From: JASJAR01 sp038530285
Lineage (GTDB): Bacteria; Pseudomonadota; Alphaproteobacteria; Rhodobacterales; Rhodobacteraceae
Assembly: GCA_038530285.1 (NCBI GenBank)
Contig: JBCBCY010000009.1
Location: 62,001 to 126,000, forward strand
Reading direction: 5' to 3'
Length of the DNA: 64,000 nucleotides
Shown here: positions 26,626-34,814 of the stretch, piece after piece
How positions within the stretch are numbered: position 1 is the stretch's first letter
Layout: each line of letters begins with the position of its first letter
Notes under the pieces: generated by a model
The model's database searches: none
What the model was told of the DNA's origin: nothing
What the model saw: only the letters and a program-made list of their open reading frames with translations
Translations under genes and position numbers: made by a program

Positions 26626-27692
26626 CCCTGGCCCTCGCCGGGACGGCTGCGGCGGACCCCATCCGGGTGGCAACCTACAATGTCGAATTGGCGCGTGAGG
26701 GCCCGGGGCTTTTGCTGCGCGATATCACAAGGGGCGAGGCGGAAGATATTTTGGCAGCCCTTGGGGTCATCGCCCATGTTGCCCCTGACGTTCTGGTCCT
26801 GACCGCCTTTGACTATGATCACGATGCAATTGCGCTGACGGCTTTTGCGGACGCATTGTCGGGTCTGGGCGCAGATTATCCTTACAGGTTTGCCGCCGCA
26901 CCAAACACCGGGATCCAGACATCCCATGACCTTGATGGCGACGGCTATCTGGGCGGGCCCGCCGACGCTGTCGGCTATGGAGAGTTCCGCGGACAGGGTG
27001 GGATGGCCGTTCTGTCCCGCTGGCCCGTTGATGTGGCGGGCGTACAGGATTTATCCTCGGTCATCTGGTCGGATCTGCCGGGCGCGATCCCGCCTGATGG
27101 GCCCTATGGCGCGCTTTCACTATCCACGACCGCCCATTGGGATGTGCCAGTTCTGACGCCGGCCCATGGCACCCTGCGGGTTCTGTCGTTTCACGCCTCA
27201 CCCCCCGTTTTTGATGGCCCTGAAGACCGCAACGGGCGGCGCAACCATGATGAAACAGCGCTTTGGCGCGCCTGGCTTGATGGCGCCCTGCCTGGGGCGC
27301 CGCCTGACGCGGGCTTTGTGATTGCAGGGGATGCCAATCTGGATGTGGCCGATGGTGACGGGCGCCCGGGCGCTCTGCGTGGGGTGTTGACCGACCCCCG
27401 CCTGCAAGACCCGATGCCCCGAAGCCCGGGCGGTGTCGCGGCGGCGGCTCAAGGGGGGGCCAACACAGCCCACCAAGGGGATCCGGCACTTGATACCGCC
27501 GATTGGCGCGACGACGGCCCGAATGATCCCGGTAACCTGCGCGTCGATTACGTGTTGCCATCTTCTGACTGGCAGGTGGTGGATGCAGGCGTCTTTTGGC
27601 CCGCGCCCGATGACCCTCTGGCACGCCTATTGGGCGAGCCCGGGGCGGCCAGTCGTCACTGGCTGGTCTGGGTGGATATCGACCGCCGCTAA
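26502..27692 (+). CDS. Secreted endonuclease/exonuclease/phosphatase-family protein
   Basis: A 396-residue EEP-superfamily protein (Mg-dependent phosphodiesterase fold) of unknown substrate. The family N-terminal strand is IRVATYNVEL at about residue 54; IAGDANLDV carries a catalytic Asp/Asn pair, and the C-terminal strand is RVDYVLPS. An acidic insert DLDGDGYLGGP resembles a Ca-binding loop. A signal-like segment (GLGLSLALALAGTAAA) precedes the domain, but the only in-frame start before it is the ATG at 26502. That start gives a 36-residue Arg-rich n-region and a 124-nt overlap with the upstream gene. The 3' end overlaps a convergent SDR gene by 66 nt. Confidence 0.8.
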   Translation: MGLSSRFAFHAGHRDGADLGDDPRKAQARRRRARWGLGLSLALALAGTAAADPIRVATYNVELAREGPGLLLRDITRGEAEDILAALGVIAHVAPDVLVLTAFDYDHDAIALTAFADALSGLGADYPYRFAAAPNTGIQTSHDLDGDGYLGGPADAVGYGEFRGQGGMAVLSRWPVDVAGVQDLSSVIWSDLPGAIPPDGPYGALSLSTTAHWDVPVLTPAHGTLRVLSFHASPPVFDGPEDRNGRRNHDETALWRAWLDGALPGAPPDAGFVIAGDANLDVADGDGRPGALRGVLTDPRLQDPMPRSPGGVAAAAQGGANTAHQGDPALDTADWRDDGPNDPGNLRVDYVLPSSDWQVVDAGVFWPAPDDPLARLLGEPGAASRHWLVWVDIDRR

Positions 27693-28538
27693 AGCCGCCG
27701 CCAAGGCCGCCTCGACGGGGGTCGGCGCGAACTCCGGCAGCAGCCGGGCGAACTTGGTCCCATCCAGATGGTGCGGCTTCGACCAGAGATAGCGCATCTC
27801 CAAAATGCCTTTCGCGACCGGCCAGAAGGGGCGCGCGATGTGAATGGGCAACCAGTTCATGGGTTTCGCACGAACCTCGCGCCCAACTACCGTACTGATC
27901 GCTGCCGCCATCTCGCGGGCTGAAAGGGTGTAGCCTGGGAAAGGAACATCCTCGAACATCTCAAGCGTGTCGCGGCGTTCGGCGAGTGCGACGGCGGCCA
28001 GCGCCGCATTTGGCAAATAAGCCCAGGCACGAGGAACATCCGGCTCGCCCGGGCAGGTCAGATACCCCTTTGTCAGGCTCTTTGCCATGACCATGTCGAA
28101 CCAGTTTCCACTGGCTTGCGTGTCGAGAAAATCGCCCGCGCGAAGGATGATCGTGGGGATGCCCGCCGCGCGGTAGGCCGCTTCCATGTCCACCCGAATC
28201 CGGCCCAGGGTATTGGCGGCGTGGTGGGGCGTGTCTTCGGCAAACCGCGCGGGTGCATCGGCGCCAAACACATAGACATTGCCGGGGATCATCACTGTGG
28301 CGCCCGAAGCGCGGGCAGCCTCAATCACCGCGTCGGTCTGGCCCGGCACGTCTTCTGCCCAGCGGTCATAGGTTGGGTTCCAGGCATTGACGATCACGTC
28401 GGCTCCCATCGCCGCGTCCGGCAACCGGTCGGATTGGCGATCAAAGCTGCGCACGCGCCATCCGGCATTTGCGAATGCTCTCGCGGCATGGCGGCCAAAG
28501 CGGCCCGAGGGGCCAAGAATGAGGACAGTGTGGGTCAT
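27627..28538 (-). CDS. NAD(P)-dependent epimerase/NmrA-like SDR
   Basis: A 303-residue atypical short-chain dehydrogenase with glycine-rich VLILGPSGRFGRHAARAF at the N-terminus and a NVYVFG segment where the catalytic region lies. The classical YxxxK is not clear. A strong ribosome-binding site (AAGGAG) precedes the ATG. It is divergent from the LysR regulator, which probably controls it. Its last 66 nt overlap the end of the EEP gene on the other strand. The substrate is unknown. Confidence 0.8.
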   Translation of the reverse strand: MTHTVLILGPSGRFGRHAARAFANAGWRVRSFDRQSDRLPDAAMGADVIVNAWNPTYDRWAEDVPGQTDAVIEAARASGATVMIPGNVYVFGADAPARFAEDTPHHAANTLGRIRVDMEAAYRAAGIPTIILRAGDFLDTQASGNWFDMVMAKSLTKGYLTCPGEPDVPRAWAYLPNAALAAVALAERRDTLEMFEDVPFPGYTLSAREMAAAISTVVGREVRAKPMNWLPIHIARPFWPVAKGILEMRYLWSKPHHLDGTKFARLLPEFAPTPVEAALAAALAAVDIHPDQPVTTGRPGLAQ

Positions 28539-28591
28539 GGGACATCTCCTTTGGTGGGTCAGCCCCGAGATGATCCAAACGCAAACGTTTT

Positions 28592-28607
28592 GAAATTGCT
28601 AAATTTC
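28592..28607. promoter_or_regulatory. Candidate LysR operator
   Basis: A perfect inverted repeat GAAATT-N4-AATTTC lies between the divergent SDR and LysR genes, 18 bp from the LysR start. It fits the T-N11-A class of LysR sites in its size and symmetry. Confidence 0.5.
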
Positions 28608-28624
28608 GCAGATTGGATATACGA

Positions 28625-29527
28625 ATGCGTATGGATAAGGCTTTCCACACACTCGACTGGGCCCTGGTGCAGGCCTTCGTCGCGGTGGCCGAAACGGGGT
28701 CGCTGTCAGCTGCGGCGCGCCGTCTGGGCCTGACACAACCCACCATCGGCCGTCAGGTTGCCGCGATGGAGGCTGCCCTGAGCCTGGATTTGTTCCATCG
28801 CCAGCCTCGCGGCATGGCCCCCACCGAAACCGCTCTGGCGCTTTTGCCGGCCGCCAAAGCGATGGAGGTCGCAGCCCACGATCTGTCGCTGGCCGCAGCA
28901 GGCCAGGCCGCAACCCCCGGCGGGACGGTGCGGATCACCGCGTCGGTGTTCGCCGCACATCACATCCTGCCGCCGATCCTTGCCGGTTTGCGCGCACAGG
29001 TCCCCGAGATCGCGCTTGAACTGGTGCCCTCGGACACCACCGAGAACCTCCTGTTTCGGGAGGCGGATATCGCCGTGCGGATGTACCGCCCGACCCAATT
29101 GGATGTGGTCACGCGCCACATCGGGTCGCTGGAGCTGGGGCTTTTCGCGGCGACATCCTATCTGGACCGCGTCGGGCGGCATGTGGCGTTCGAGGCGCTG
29201 GATTTTGTCGGCTATGACCGGTCGGATTTGTTGATCGAAGGCTTTGCACAAGCTGGCGTCGCGCGCACCCGCGATGACTTCCCGGTCAGATGTGATCTGC
29301 AAACCACCTATTGGGAGTTGGTGCGCGCAGGTTGCGGGGCAGGGTTTTGCCAAAAGGGTGTCGCGCGGGCGGACCCCGGGGTGGAGGAAATCTCACTTGG
29401 CGTCGAGATCCCGCCGCTGGAGGTCTGGCTAACCTCGCCAGTGGCGATCCGGCACGGGCCTGCCGTCGCCCGGGTTTGGGACACTCTGGCGACCGCGTTG
29501 GAACAGGTCGTCGACCGCCGGCCCTAG
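28625..29527 (+). CDS. LysR-family transcriptional regulator
   Basis: About 300 residues from the ATG at 28625 (28631 is also possible; the longer frame uses TTG at 28613). The N-terminal winged helix-turn-helix is at about 12-70 (GSLSAAARRLGLTQPTIGRQ), followed by a periplasmic-binding-like effector domain from about 95. The effector is unknown. It is divergently placed with an SDR gene and probably regulates it. Confidence 0.92.
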   Translation: MRMDKAFHTLDWALVQAFVAVAETGSLSAAARRLGLTQPTIGRQVAAMEAALSLDLFHRQPRGMAPTETALALLPAAKAMEVAAHDLSLAAAGQAATPGGTVRITASVFAAHHILPPILAGLRAQVPEIALELVPSDTTENLLFREADIAVRMYRPTQLDVVTRHIGSLELGLFAATSYLDRVGRHVAFEALDFVGYDRSDLLIEGFAQAGVARTRDDFPVRCDLQTTYWELVRAGCGAGFCQKGVARADPGVEEISLGVEIPPLEVWLTSPVAIRHGPAVARVWDTLATALEQVVDRRP

Positions 29528-29537
29528 CGCGAAGGGG

Positions 29538-29600
29538 ACGGGGGCTCTGCCCCCGTCGCTGCGCGACCCCCCCGGAGTATTTTTGCCAGGATGAAGGGGG
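29538..29600 (+). repeat. Dispersed intergenic repeat, copy 2
   Basis: ACGGGGGCTCTGCCCCCGT hairpin, a short GC spacer, then CCCCCCCGGAGTATTTTTGCC and AGGATGAAGGGG. It starts 11 bp after the LysR stop codon. The 3' core is identical to copy 1. Confidence 0.85.
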
Positions 29601-29666
29601 CCGGGCTGGCCCTTGACCCCGCGTGAGCCAGGGGCTAGGCGCGGCCCGTTAGCCAAGGAGAACCCC

Positions 29667-30767
29667 ATGTCGAACCCATCCATTCTGATCCTGGCCGGAG
29701 ACGGCATTGGCCCCGAGGTCATGGCCGAGGTTAAGAAAGTCATCGATTGGTTCGGCACCAAAGGCCACGGCTTTGACGTCAGCGAAGACCTTGTGGGTGG
29801 GGCGGCTTATGATGCGCATGGTACCCCTTTGACCGATGCGACCATGGCCCGCGCGCAGGACGCGGATGCGGTTCTTCTGGGCGCTGTGGGCGGGCCAAAA
29901 TACGATGTGCTGGACTTTTCGGTGAAGCCCGAGCGGGGGTTGTTGCGGCTTCGAAAAGAAATGGATCTGTTTTCCAACCTGCGCCCCGCTCAATGCTTTG
30001 ACGCGCTGGCCGATTTTTCGTCGCTTAAGCGCGATGTCGTGGCCGGTCTTGACATCATGATCGTGCGCGAGCTGACGTCAGGCGTCTATTTCGGTGAGCC
30101 GCGCGGCATCCACAAGGAAGGCAATGAACGTGTGGGCATCAACACCCAGCGCTATACGGAATCTGAGATCGCCCGCGTGGCCCGTTCGGCGTTCGAACTG
30201 GCACGGCGGCGGTCGAACAAGGTTTGTTCGATGGAAAAGGCCAACGTGATGGAATCGGGTATCCTGTGGCGCGATGTCGTCACAGAAGTCCACACGGCGG
30301 AATATTCCGAGGTTGAGCTGTCCCACATGTATGCTGACGCAGGTGCCATGCAGCTGTGCCGCTGGCCCAAGCAGTTTGACGTGATTGTCACCGACAATCT
30401 GTTCGGCGACCTGTTGTCGGATGCCGCCGCCATGCTGACGGGGTCGCTGGGTATGTTGCCGTCCGCATCGCTTGGCGCACCGATGGAAAACGGCCGCCCC
30501 AAGGCCCTTTATGAGCCCGTGCACGGGTCGGCGCCGGACATCACCGGCCAGGGCAAGGCCAACCCGATCGCCTGTATTCTGAGTTTTGCTATGGCGCTGC
30601 GCTACAGCTTTGACATGGGCGATGCGGCCGCCACACTTGAAGCGGCGGTCGAAACGGTGCTGGCCGATGGCGCGCGCACGGCGGACCTTTTGGGGCCCGA
30701 AGGCGGCAGCCCGATTTCAACGTCCGAGATGGGCGACCGGATCGTTGCGGCTCTGGCGGCGGCCTGA
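29667..30767 (+). CDS. leuB: 3-isopropylmalate dehydrogenase
   Basis: A 366-residue enzyme that oxidatively decarboxylates 3-isopropylmalate to 2-ketoisocaproate using NAD. The start is set at MSNPSILILAGDGIGPE because AAGGAG lies 6 nt upstream. Motifs: LLGAVGGPKYD, the NAD-binding loop, and EPVHGSAPDITGQGKANP. The gene is 4.6 kb from leuD, separated by unrelated genes. Confidence 0.97.
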   Translation: MSNPSILILAGDGIGPEVMAEVKKVIDWFGTKGHGFDVSEDLVGGAAYDAHGTPLTDATMARAQDADAVLLGAVGGPKYDVLDFSVKPERGLLRLRKEMDLFSNLRPAQCFDALADFSSLKRDVVAGLDIMIVRELTSGVYFGEPRGIHKEGNERVGINTQRYTESEIARVARSAFELARRRSNKVCSMEKANVMESGILWRDVVTEVHTAEYSEVELSHMYADAGAMQLCRWPKQFDVIVTDNLFGDLLSDAAAMLTGSLGMLPSASLGAPMENGRPKALYEPVHGSAPDITGQGKANPIACILSFAMALRYSFDMGDAAATLEAAVETVLADGARTADLLGPEGGSPISTSEMGDRIVAALAAA

Positions 30768-30843
30768 AGCCAATCGGGCCTTGTCAATGGTTTGGGAATG
30801 AGGTTGGGCTAGTGCGGTAGGGGTAAGCCCTCCAGGACACGTC

Positions 30844-31851
30844 ATGATCGACATCCCAAAATCCAACACCAAAGGCGCGATGCTGGCACTGGCCGCATTT
30901 GGTCTGTTTGCCACCCATGATGTCGGTGTGAAGGCGCTGGGCCAATCCTATGCGCCGTTCCAGATCATCTTTTTCTCGGTCCTGTTTGGCTTTCCACTGG
31001 CCACGATCATGCTCATGCGGGACCAGACCCCCGGCACCCTGCAGCCCGTCCACCCCTGGTGGTCCAGCCTTCGGACAGCGGCAACTCTTCTGACCGGTGT
31101 TTCCGCCTTCTACGCGTTTTCGGTGCTGCCACTGGCCCAGGTTTACGCGTTTATCTTTGCCGCCCCTTTGCTGATCACGATCCTTTCCATCCCGATCTTG
31201 GGCGAAAAGGTGGGCATCCATCGCTGGGTCGCTGTCATCGTCGGGCTTGCGGGTGTGCTGTATGTGCTGCGACCAGGGTCGGAACCTTTGTCTTTGGGTC
31301 ACATCGCGGGGCTGGGGGCCGCGGTAGGCTCTGCGCTGGCCTCGGTCATTGTGCGCAAGATCGGCAAGGATGAACGTTCCGCCGTGCTGATGCTTTACCC
31401 GATGATGGTGAACTTCATGATCATGGCCGCGATCATGCCATTTGTGTACCAGCCAATGCCACTTGAGGATTTGGGGTTGGTCGCGCTGGTGTCCATCCTG
31501 GCGTTTGGCGCAGCCTTACTGGTGATTGCGGCCTACAGGCGGGGCGATGCGGCGGTGGTTGCGCCCATGCAATATTCGCAGATCCTTTGGGCGGCGGTCT
31601 ATGGGCTGGCGTTCTTCGACGAGCTGCCCGACACCGAGACGATCATCGGGGCCGGAATTGTGATCCTGTCGGGCCTGTATATCGTCCTGCGCGAGACCGT
31701 TCTCGGCAGTTCCTCTTCCGCGCCGGTCACACGCACCAAATCCCGCGCGGCCACTGTGGCGTCGCCGCGCATTTCAGCTCTTTTGCGCGCGCAAGCGACC
31801 CGGGTTCCCCCAGGTCACGAAGCCCTTGCAAAGACACCGCCGCCCAAGTAA
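30844..31851 (+). CDS. EamA/DMT-superfamily transporter
   Basis: A 335-residue membrane transporter with ten predicted helices arranged as two EamA repeats (about 12-150 and 160-295). It has a cytoplasmic Ser/Thr/Arg-rich C-terminal tail of about 40 residues. The ribosome-binding site AGGA precedes the ATG. Substrate unknown; relatives export amino acids or other metabolites. The stop codon is 15 bp before the tRNA-Pro gene. Confidence 0.88.
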   Translation: MIDIPKSNTKGAMLALAAFGLFATHDVGVKALGQSYAPFQIIFFSVLFGFPLATIMLMRDQTPGTLQPVHPWWSSLRTAATLLTGVSAFYAFSVLPLAQVYAFIFAAPLLITILSIPILGEKVGIHRWVAVIVGLAGVLYVLRPGSEPLSLGHIAGLGAAVGSALASVIVRKIGKDERSAVLMLYPMMVNFMIMAAIMPFVYQPMPLEDLGLVALVSILAFGAALLVIAAYRRGDAAVVAPMQYSQILWAAVYGLAFFDELPDTETIIGAGIVILSGLYIVLRETVLGSSSSAPVTRTKSRAATVASPRISALLRAQATRVPPGHEALAKTPPPK

Positions 31852-31866
31852 TTCGCCCGTCACGGT

Positions 31867-31943
31867 CGGAGTGTAGCTCAGCCTGGTAGAGCACTGCCTT
31901 CGGGAGGCAGGGGTCGTGAGTTCGATTCTCGCCACTCCGACCA
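31867..31943 (+). tRNA. tRNA-Pro (CGG)
   Basis: A complete cloverleaf: acceptor CGGAGTG pairs with CACTCCG. The D arm has AGCCTGGTA, the anticodon loop is TTCGGGA (anticodon CGG at 31901-31903), and the T arm has TTCGATT. CCA is encoded. It reads CCG codons. Confidence 0.97.
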
Positions 31944-31972
31944 ATCGTCAGCCGAGCCCCTACCGGTGCAGC

Positions 31973-32866
31973 TTAGGCAAAGCGGTCAGCCCCGAGCTGG
32001 CTTTGCCGCCAGTGCCGCGGCGAGCGACCGAACAGGCGTTTGAAATCCCGACTGAATTGCGACGCGCTTTCATAGCCCACATCGTTCGCGGCATCGCTCA
32101 CACGCGTTCCCGCCGCAATCCGTTTGGCCGCTTCGTTCAGCCGGATGGACTTCACAAACTGGATCGGCGACATCGTCGTGGCATCCTTGAACCGTCGATG
32201 AAAGACCGCCCGGCTCATGCCTGCGCGCCGTGCCAGCGCATCAACCGACATCGGCGCATCAAGGTTGGCAGACACATGTGCGATGGACCGCGCAATCGCA
32301 TTGCCCGCCCCGAACGCCCGGCGCGCAAAGGCCCCCGCCTCTCCTTTCAGGATCGCATAATACAGCTCGCGCAAACGCGCCTCGCCCAACACCGCGGTGT
32401 CTATTTCACTTTCGCCCAATTGCAAAAGCCGCAACAAGGCGTCCGAAAACGGCTTGTCCCAGGGCGCCAGCTTGATCCCGCGCGCGGTGCGCGCGCCGCC
32501 GGGTTTGGGAACAAGGCCGTCGAGGGTTTCCATCTCAAGCGCCAGATCGGTCATCACACGGGATTTCAGCGAAACGAACACACCGAACAACGGGGTCTCT
32601 GGCGATGCTTTGGGTGTGCCCGCATTCACCGGCAGCGATGTCGGGCAGACGAGGTAGTGGCGCTTGTCATAGACAAATGTCTGCCCGTCGAGCACCGCTT
32701 CTTTCTCCCCGCTTGCGATCGCAACGACGCAGGGTTCATAGACAGCCGGCGCGCAGGGCATCGGCTGTGTCGCGCGAAAAAGCTGCACGCCGGGAAAGCC
32801 GGTTTTGGTCAGCCCATCGTGATCAACCCGGCCTGCGACAATCGCCTTGATCTGGTCTTGTATCAT
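31973..32866 (-). CDS. AraC-family transcriptional regulator
   Basis: A 297-residue regulator with an N-terminal AraC_N cupin-like region (about 1-170) and a C-terminal double helix-turn-helix (about 195-290), including GMSRAVFHRRFKDATTMSP and YESASQFSRDFKRLFGRSP. It is divergent from an SDR gene across a 170-bp AT-rich gap. The direct repeats there may be its operator. Effector unknown. Confidence 0.92.
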   Translation of the reverse strand: MIQDQIKAIVAGRVDHDGLTKTGFPGVQLFRATQPMPCAPAVYEPCVVAIASGEKEAVLDGQTFVYDKRHYLVCPTSLPVNAGTPKASPETPLFGVFVSLKSRVMTDLALEMETLDGLVPKPGGARTARGIKLAPWDKPFSDALLRLLQLGESEIDTAVLGEARLRELYYAILKGEAGAFARRAFGAGNAIARSIAHVSANLDAPMSVDALARRAGMSRAVFHRRFKDATTMSPIQFVKSIRLNEAAKRIAAGTRVSDAANDVGYESASQFSRDFKRLFGRSPRHWRQSQLGADRFA

Positions 32867-32906
32867 CCCTGCGGTTTAGTCCCTGAGAATGGGCAAAATC
32901 AATAGG

Positions 32907-32956
32907 TACGATACAATCAGGCAAATTTTTAAGACAAAAACGACTGATAATACGAT
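32907..32956. promoter_or_regulatory. Direct repeats in the AraC/SDR divergent promoter
   Basis: TACGAT occurs at 32907-32912 and 32951-32956, 44 bp apart (about four helical turns), in an AT-rich stretch that otherwise contrasts with the GC-rich window. This is a plausible AraC-type arrangement, but the match is short. Confidence 0.35.
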
Positions 32957-33036
32957 CACATGATATGTATATGCTAGTCTATAGGCGCCTGATCAAATAT
33001 AGACCCAACCGGGCCATAATCACGAAAGGACAACCG

Positions 33037-33984
33037 ATGGAACACACTCGATTTGGCCCCAAAGGCTGGACGCCGGACCAACTTGGGTCTCAGGCGGGCA
33101 AGACCTTCGTGATCACCGGCGCCAATGCCGGGGCAGGCTATCAGGCCGCGCGCATCCTGCTGACCAAGGGCGCCAAAGTGGTCATGCTGAACCGCAGTGC
33201 CGAAAAATCCCAAGCCGCGATCAAGGACCTTACCGCGGACTTGGGCGATGGCGCCGACGTCAGTTTCATCCGAATGGATTTGGCCGACCTGGCAAGCGTG
33301 CGTGCCGCTGCCGACGAGGTGCAAAAGACCGTCCCCCAGATCGATGCACTGATCTGCAATGCCGCCATCGCGCAGGTGCCCATACAAAAGCTGACCGTCG
33401 ACGGCTTTGAAAGCCAGCTTGGAACCAATCATTATGGTCACTTCCTGCTGTGCGGCCTGCTTTTTGACCGGATCGAGGCGTCCCAGGGTCGGATCGTGGT
33501 CGTGGCCAGCCTGGGGTATAGAATGGGGATCAAAACGATCCAGTTCGACGATATGAACTGGGACAAGAACTACAGCGCCAACCCGGTCTACAGCCAAAGC
33601 AAACTGGCGCAGATGATGTTCGCATACGAACTCCAGGACCGTCTTCAAACCGCCGGCAAGACCGTGGGTGTCTATGTCTGCCATCCCGGGGCATCGGCGA
33701 CCTCGCTGATCAGCACCAGCGGCGGTGCGGTGACCCGCGCGCTCTGGTGGCTGATGAGCAAATCACCCCTGGTGCAAACCGCCCAGCAAGGCGCCTACCC
33801 AGAGGTTATGTGTGCCACCGAACATGGTTTGGAACAGCGCGCACTCTACGGGCCGACCGGCCTGATGCAGGTCCGCGGACCCGTCGGCAAAGGCACCTTG
33901 GACGCGCACGCCCATGACAAACCCGTTATGAGCAGGCTTTGGGAGCTGTCCGAACAAGCAACCGGGCTGACCTGGGGCCTGTGA
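33037..33984 (+). CDS. Short-chain dehydrogenase/reductase (LPOR/retinol-dehydrogenase-like)
   Basis: A 315-residue SDR from ATG 33037 with GAAAGGA 7 nt upstream. The cofactor loop TGANAGAGY, CNAAIAQ and the active-site YSQSK are present. The long insertions and the length place it in the protochlorophyllide-reductase-like/WW-oxidoreductase branch rather than classical 250-residue SDRs. Substrate unknown. It is divergent from, and probably controlled by, the AraC regulator. Confidence 0.85.
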   Translation: MEHTRFGPKGWTPDQLGSQAGKTFVITGANAGAGYQAARILLTKGAKVVMLNRSAEKSQAAIKDLTADLGDGADVSFIRMDLADLASVRAAADEVQKTVPQIDALICNAAIAQVPIQKLTVDGFESQLGTNHYGHFLLCGLLFDRIEASQGRIVVVASLGYRMGIKTIQFDDMNWDKNYSANPVYSQSKLAQMMFAYELQDRLQTAGKTVGVYVCHPGASATSLISTSGGAVTRALWWLMSKSPLVQTAQQGAYPEVMCATEHGLEQRALYGPTGLMQVRGPVGKGTLDAHAHDKPVMSRLWELSEQATGLTWGL

Positions 33985-34007
33985 CCGGCGCCTGATGCGG
34001 TGACGTC

Positions 34008-34814
34008 TTACGCGTCGCGTTCCATGATCCATTCGACTTCCGGCGCTGGCACAAAGCGCCACTTGCGCAAGGGCCCCGCCATCACGTTGAGGTAGTACAT
34101 CTCAAATCCGTAGGGCGCCCCGCAAGGGTGATGTCCGCGGGGCACCAGCACCACATCGCCGTCGGCCACCGCCATGGTTTCGTCAAGGCTGCCATCGTCG
34201 GTATAGACCCGCTGTATGCCAAAGCCCGAGGCCGGGTTCAGCCGGTGATAATAGGTCTCTTCAAGATAGGTGATGCGCGGGTAGTCATCCTCATCATGGC
34301 GGTGGCTGGGATAGGATGACCAATGCCCGGCGGGTGTGAAGACTTCCGTGACCAGCAGGCTGTCAGCGTAGTCTTCGGCCTCCATCGCAATGTTGTTGAT
34401 ATGGCGCGTGTTGGTGCCTTTGCCGCGCGCGGTCAGGGTGATCCCGTCCGGCCCGATCCGGCGCGCCGCGTGCCCGCCAACCCCGGGGGCCGAACACACC
34501 GCAATCACGCAATCGGTCCGGGCCGTCGCCGTCCAGTCGGTGCCGTTTGGCAGATACAAACAATGGGGCGGGGTTTTTTCAAAGACATCCATCCGGTCAC
34601 CCAACACGCCCCAATCCTGGCCCGCACCGGTGATCGCGGTCTTGCCTTCGACCACCACCAAAATCACTTCGCGGTCGCCTGTTGCCTCGCTGGCCGTCTC
34701 GCCGGCTCGTAGCCGGTAAAGCGCAAAACCGACATAGCGCCAGCCTGCACTTTCCGGCGTGATCGCATGGACCTTGCCATGGGTCCCAAAGGGCTTGCGC
34801 AAAAGATCAGACAT
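34008..34814 (-). CDS. iolB: 5-deoxy-glucuronate isomerase
   Basis: A 268-residue cupin-fold enzyme of myo-inositol catabolism that isomerises 5-deoxyglucuronate to 2-deoxy-5-keto-gluconate. The ATG at 34814 (MSDLLRKPFGTHG) overlaps the stop of iolG by 8 nt. Metal-site region: SSYPSHRHDEDDYP, and later GHHPCGAPYGFEMYYLNVMAG. It is last in the choline-type operon; the other iol genes (C, D, E, A) are not in the window. Confidence 0.93.
   Translation of the reverse strand: MSDLLRKPFGTHGKVHAITPESAGWRYVGFALYRLRAGETASEATGDREVILVVVEGKTAITGAGQDWGVLGDRMDVFEKTPPHCLYLPNGTDWTATARTDCVIAVCSAPGVGGHAARRIGPDGITLTARGKGTNTRHINNIAMEAEDYADSLLVTEVFTPAGHWSSYPSHRHDEDDYPRITYLEETYYHRLNPASGFGIQRVYTDDGSLDETMAVADGDVVLVPRGHHPCGAPYGFEMYYLNVMAGPLRKWRFVPAPEVEWIMERDA

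Noticed and set aside
27061..27624. 187-codon antisense frame over the EEP gene
   Set aside because: A shadow of a GC-rich gene: no start context, no domain and very Arg/Pro-rich.
31867..31943. tRNA-Pro as an integration site
   Set aside because: No integrase and no second copy of the tRNA 3' end were seen in the window.
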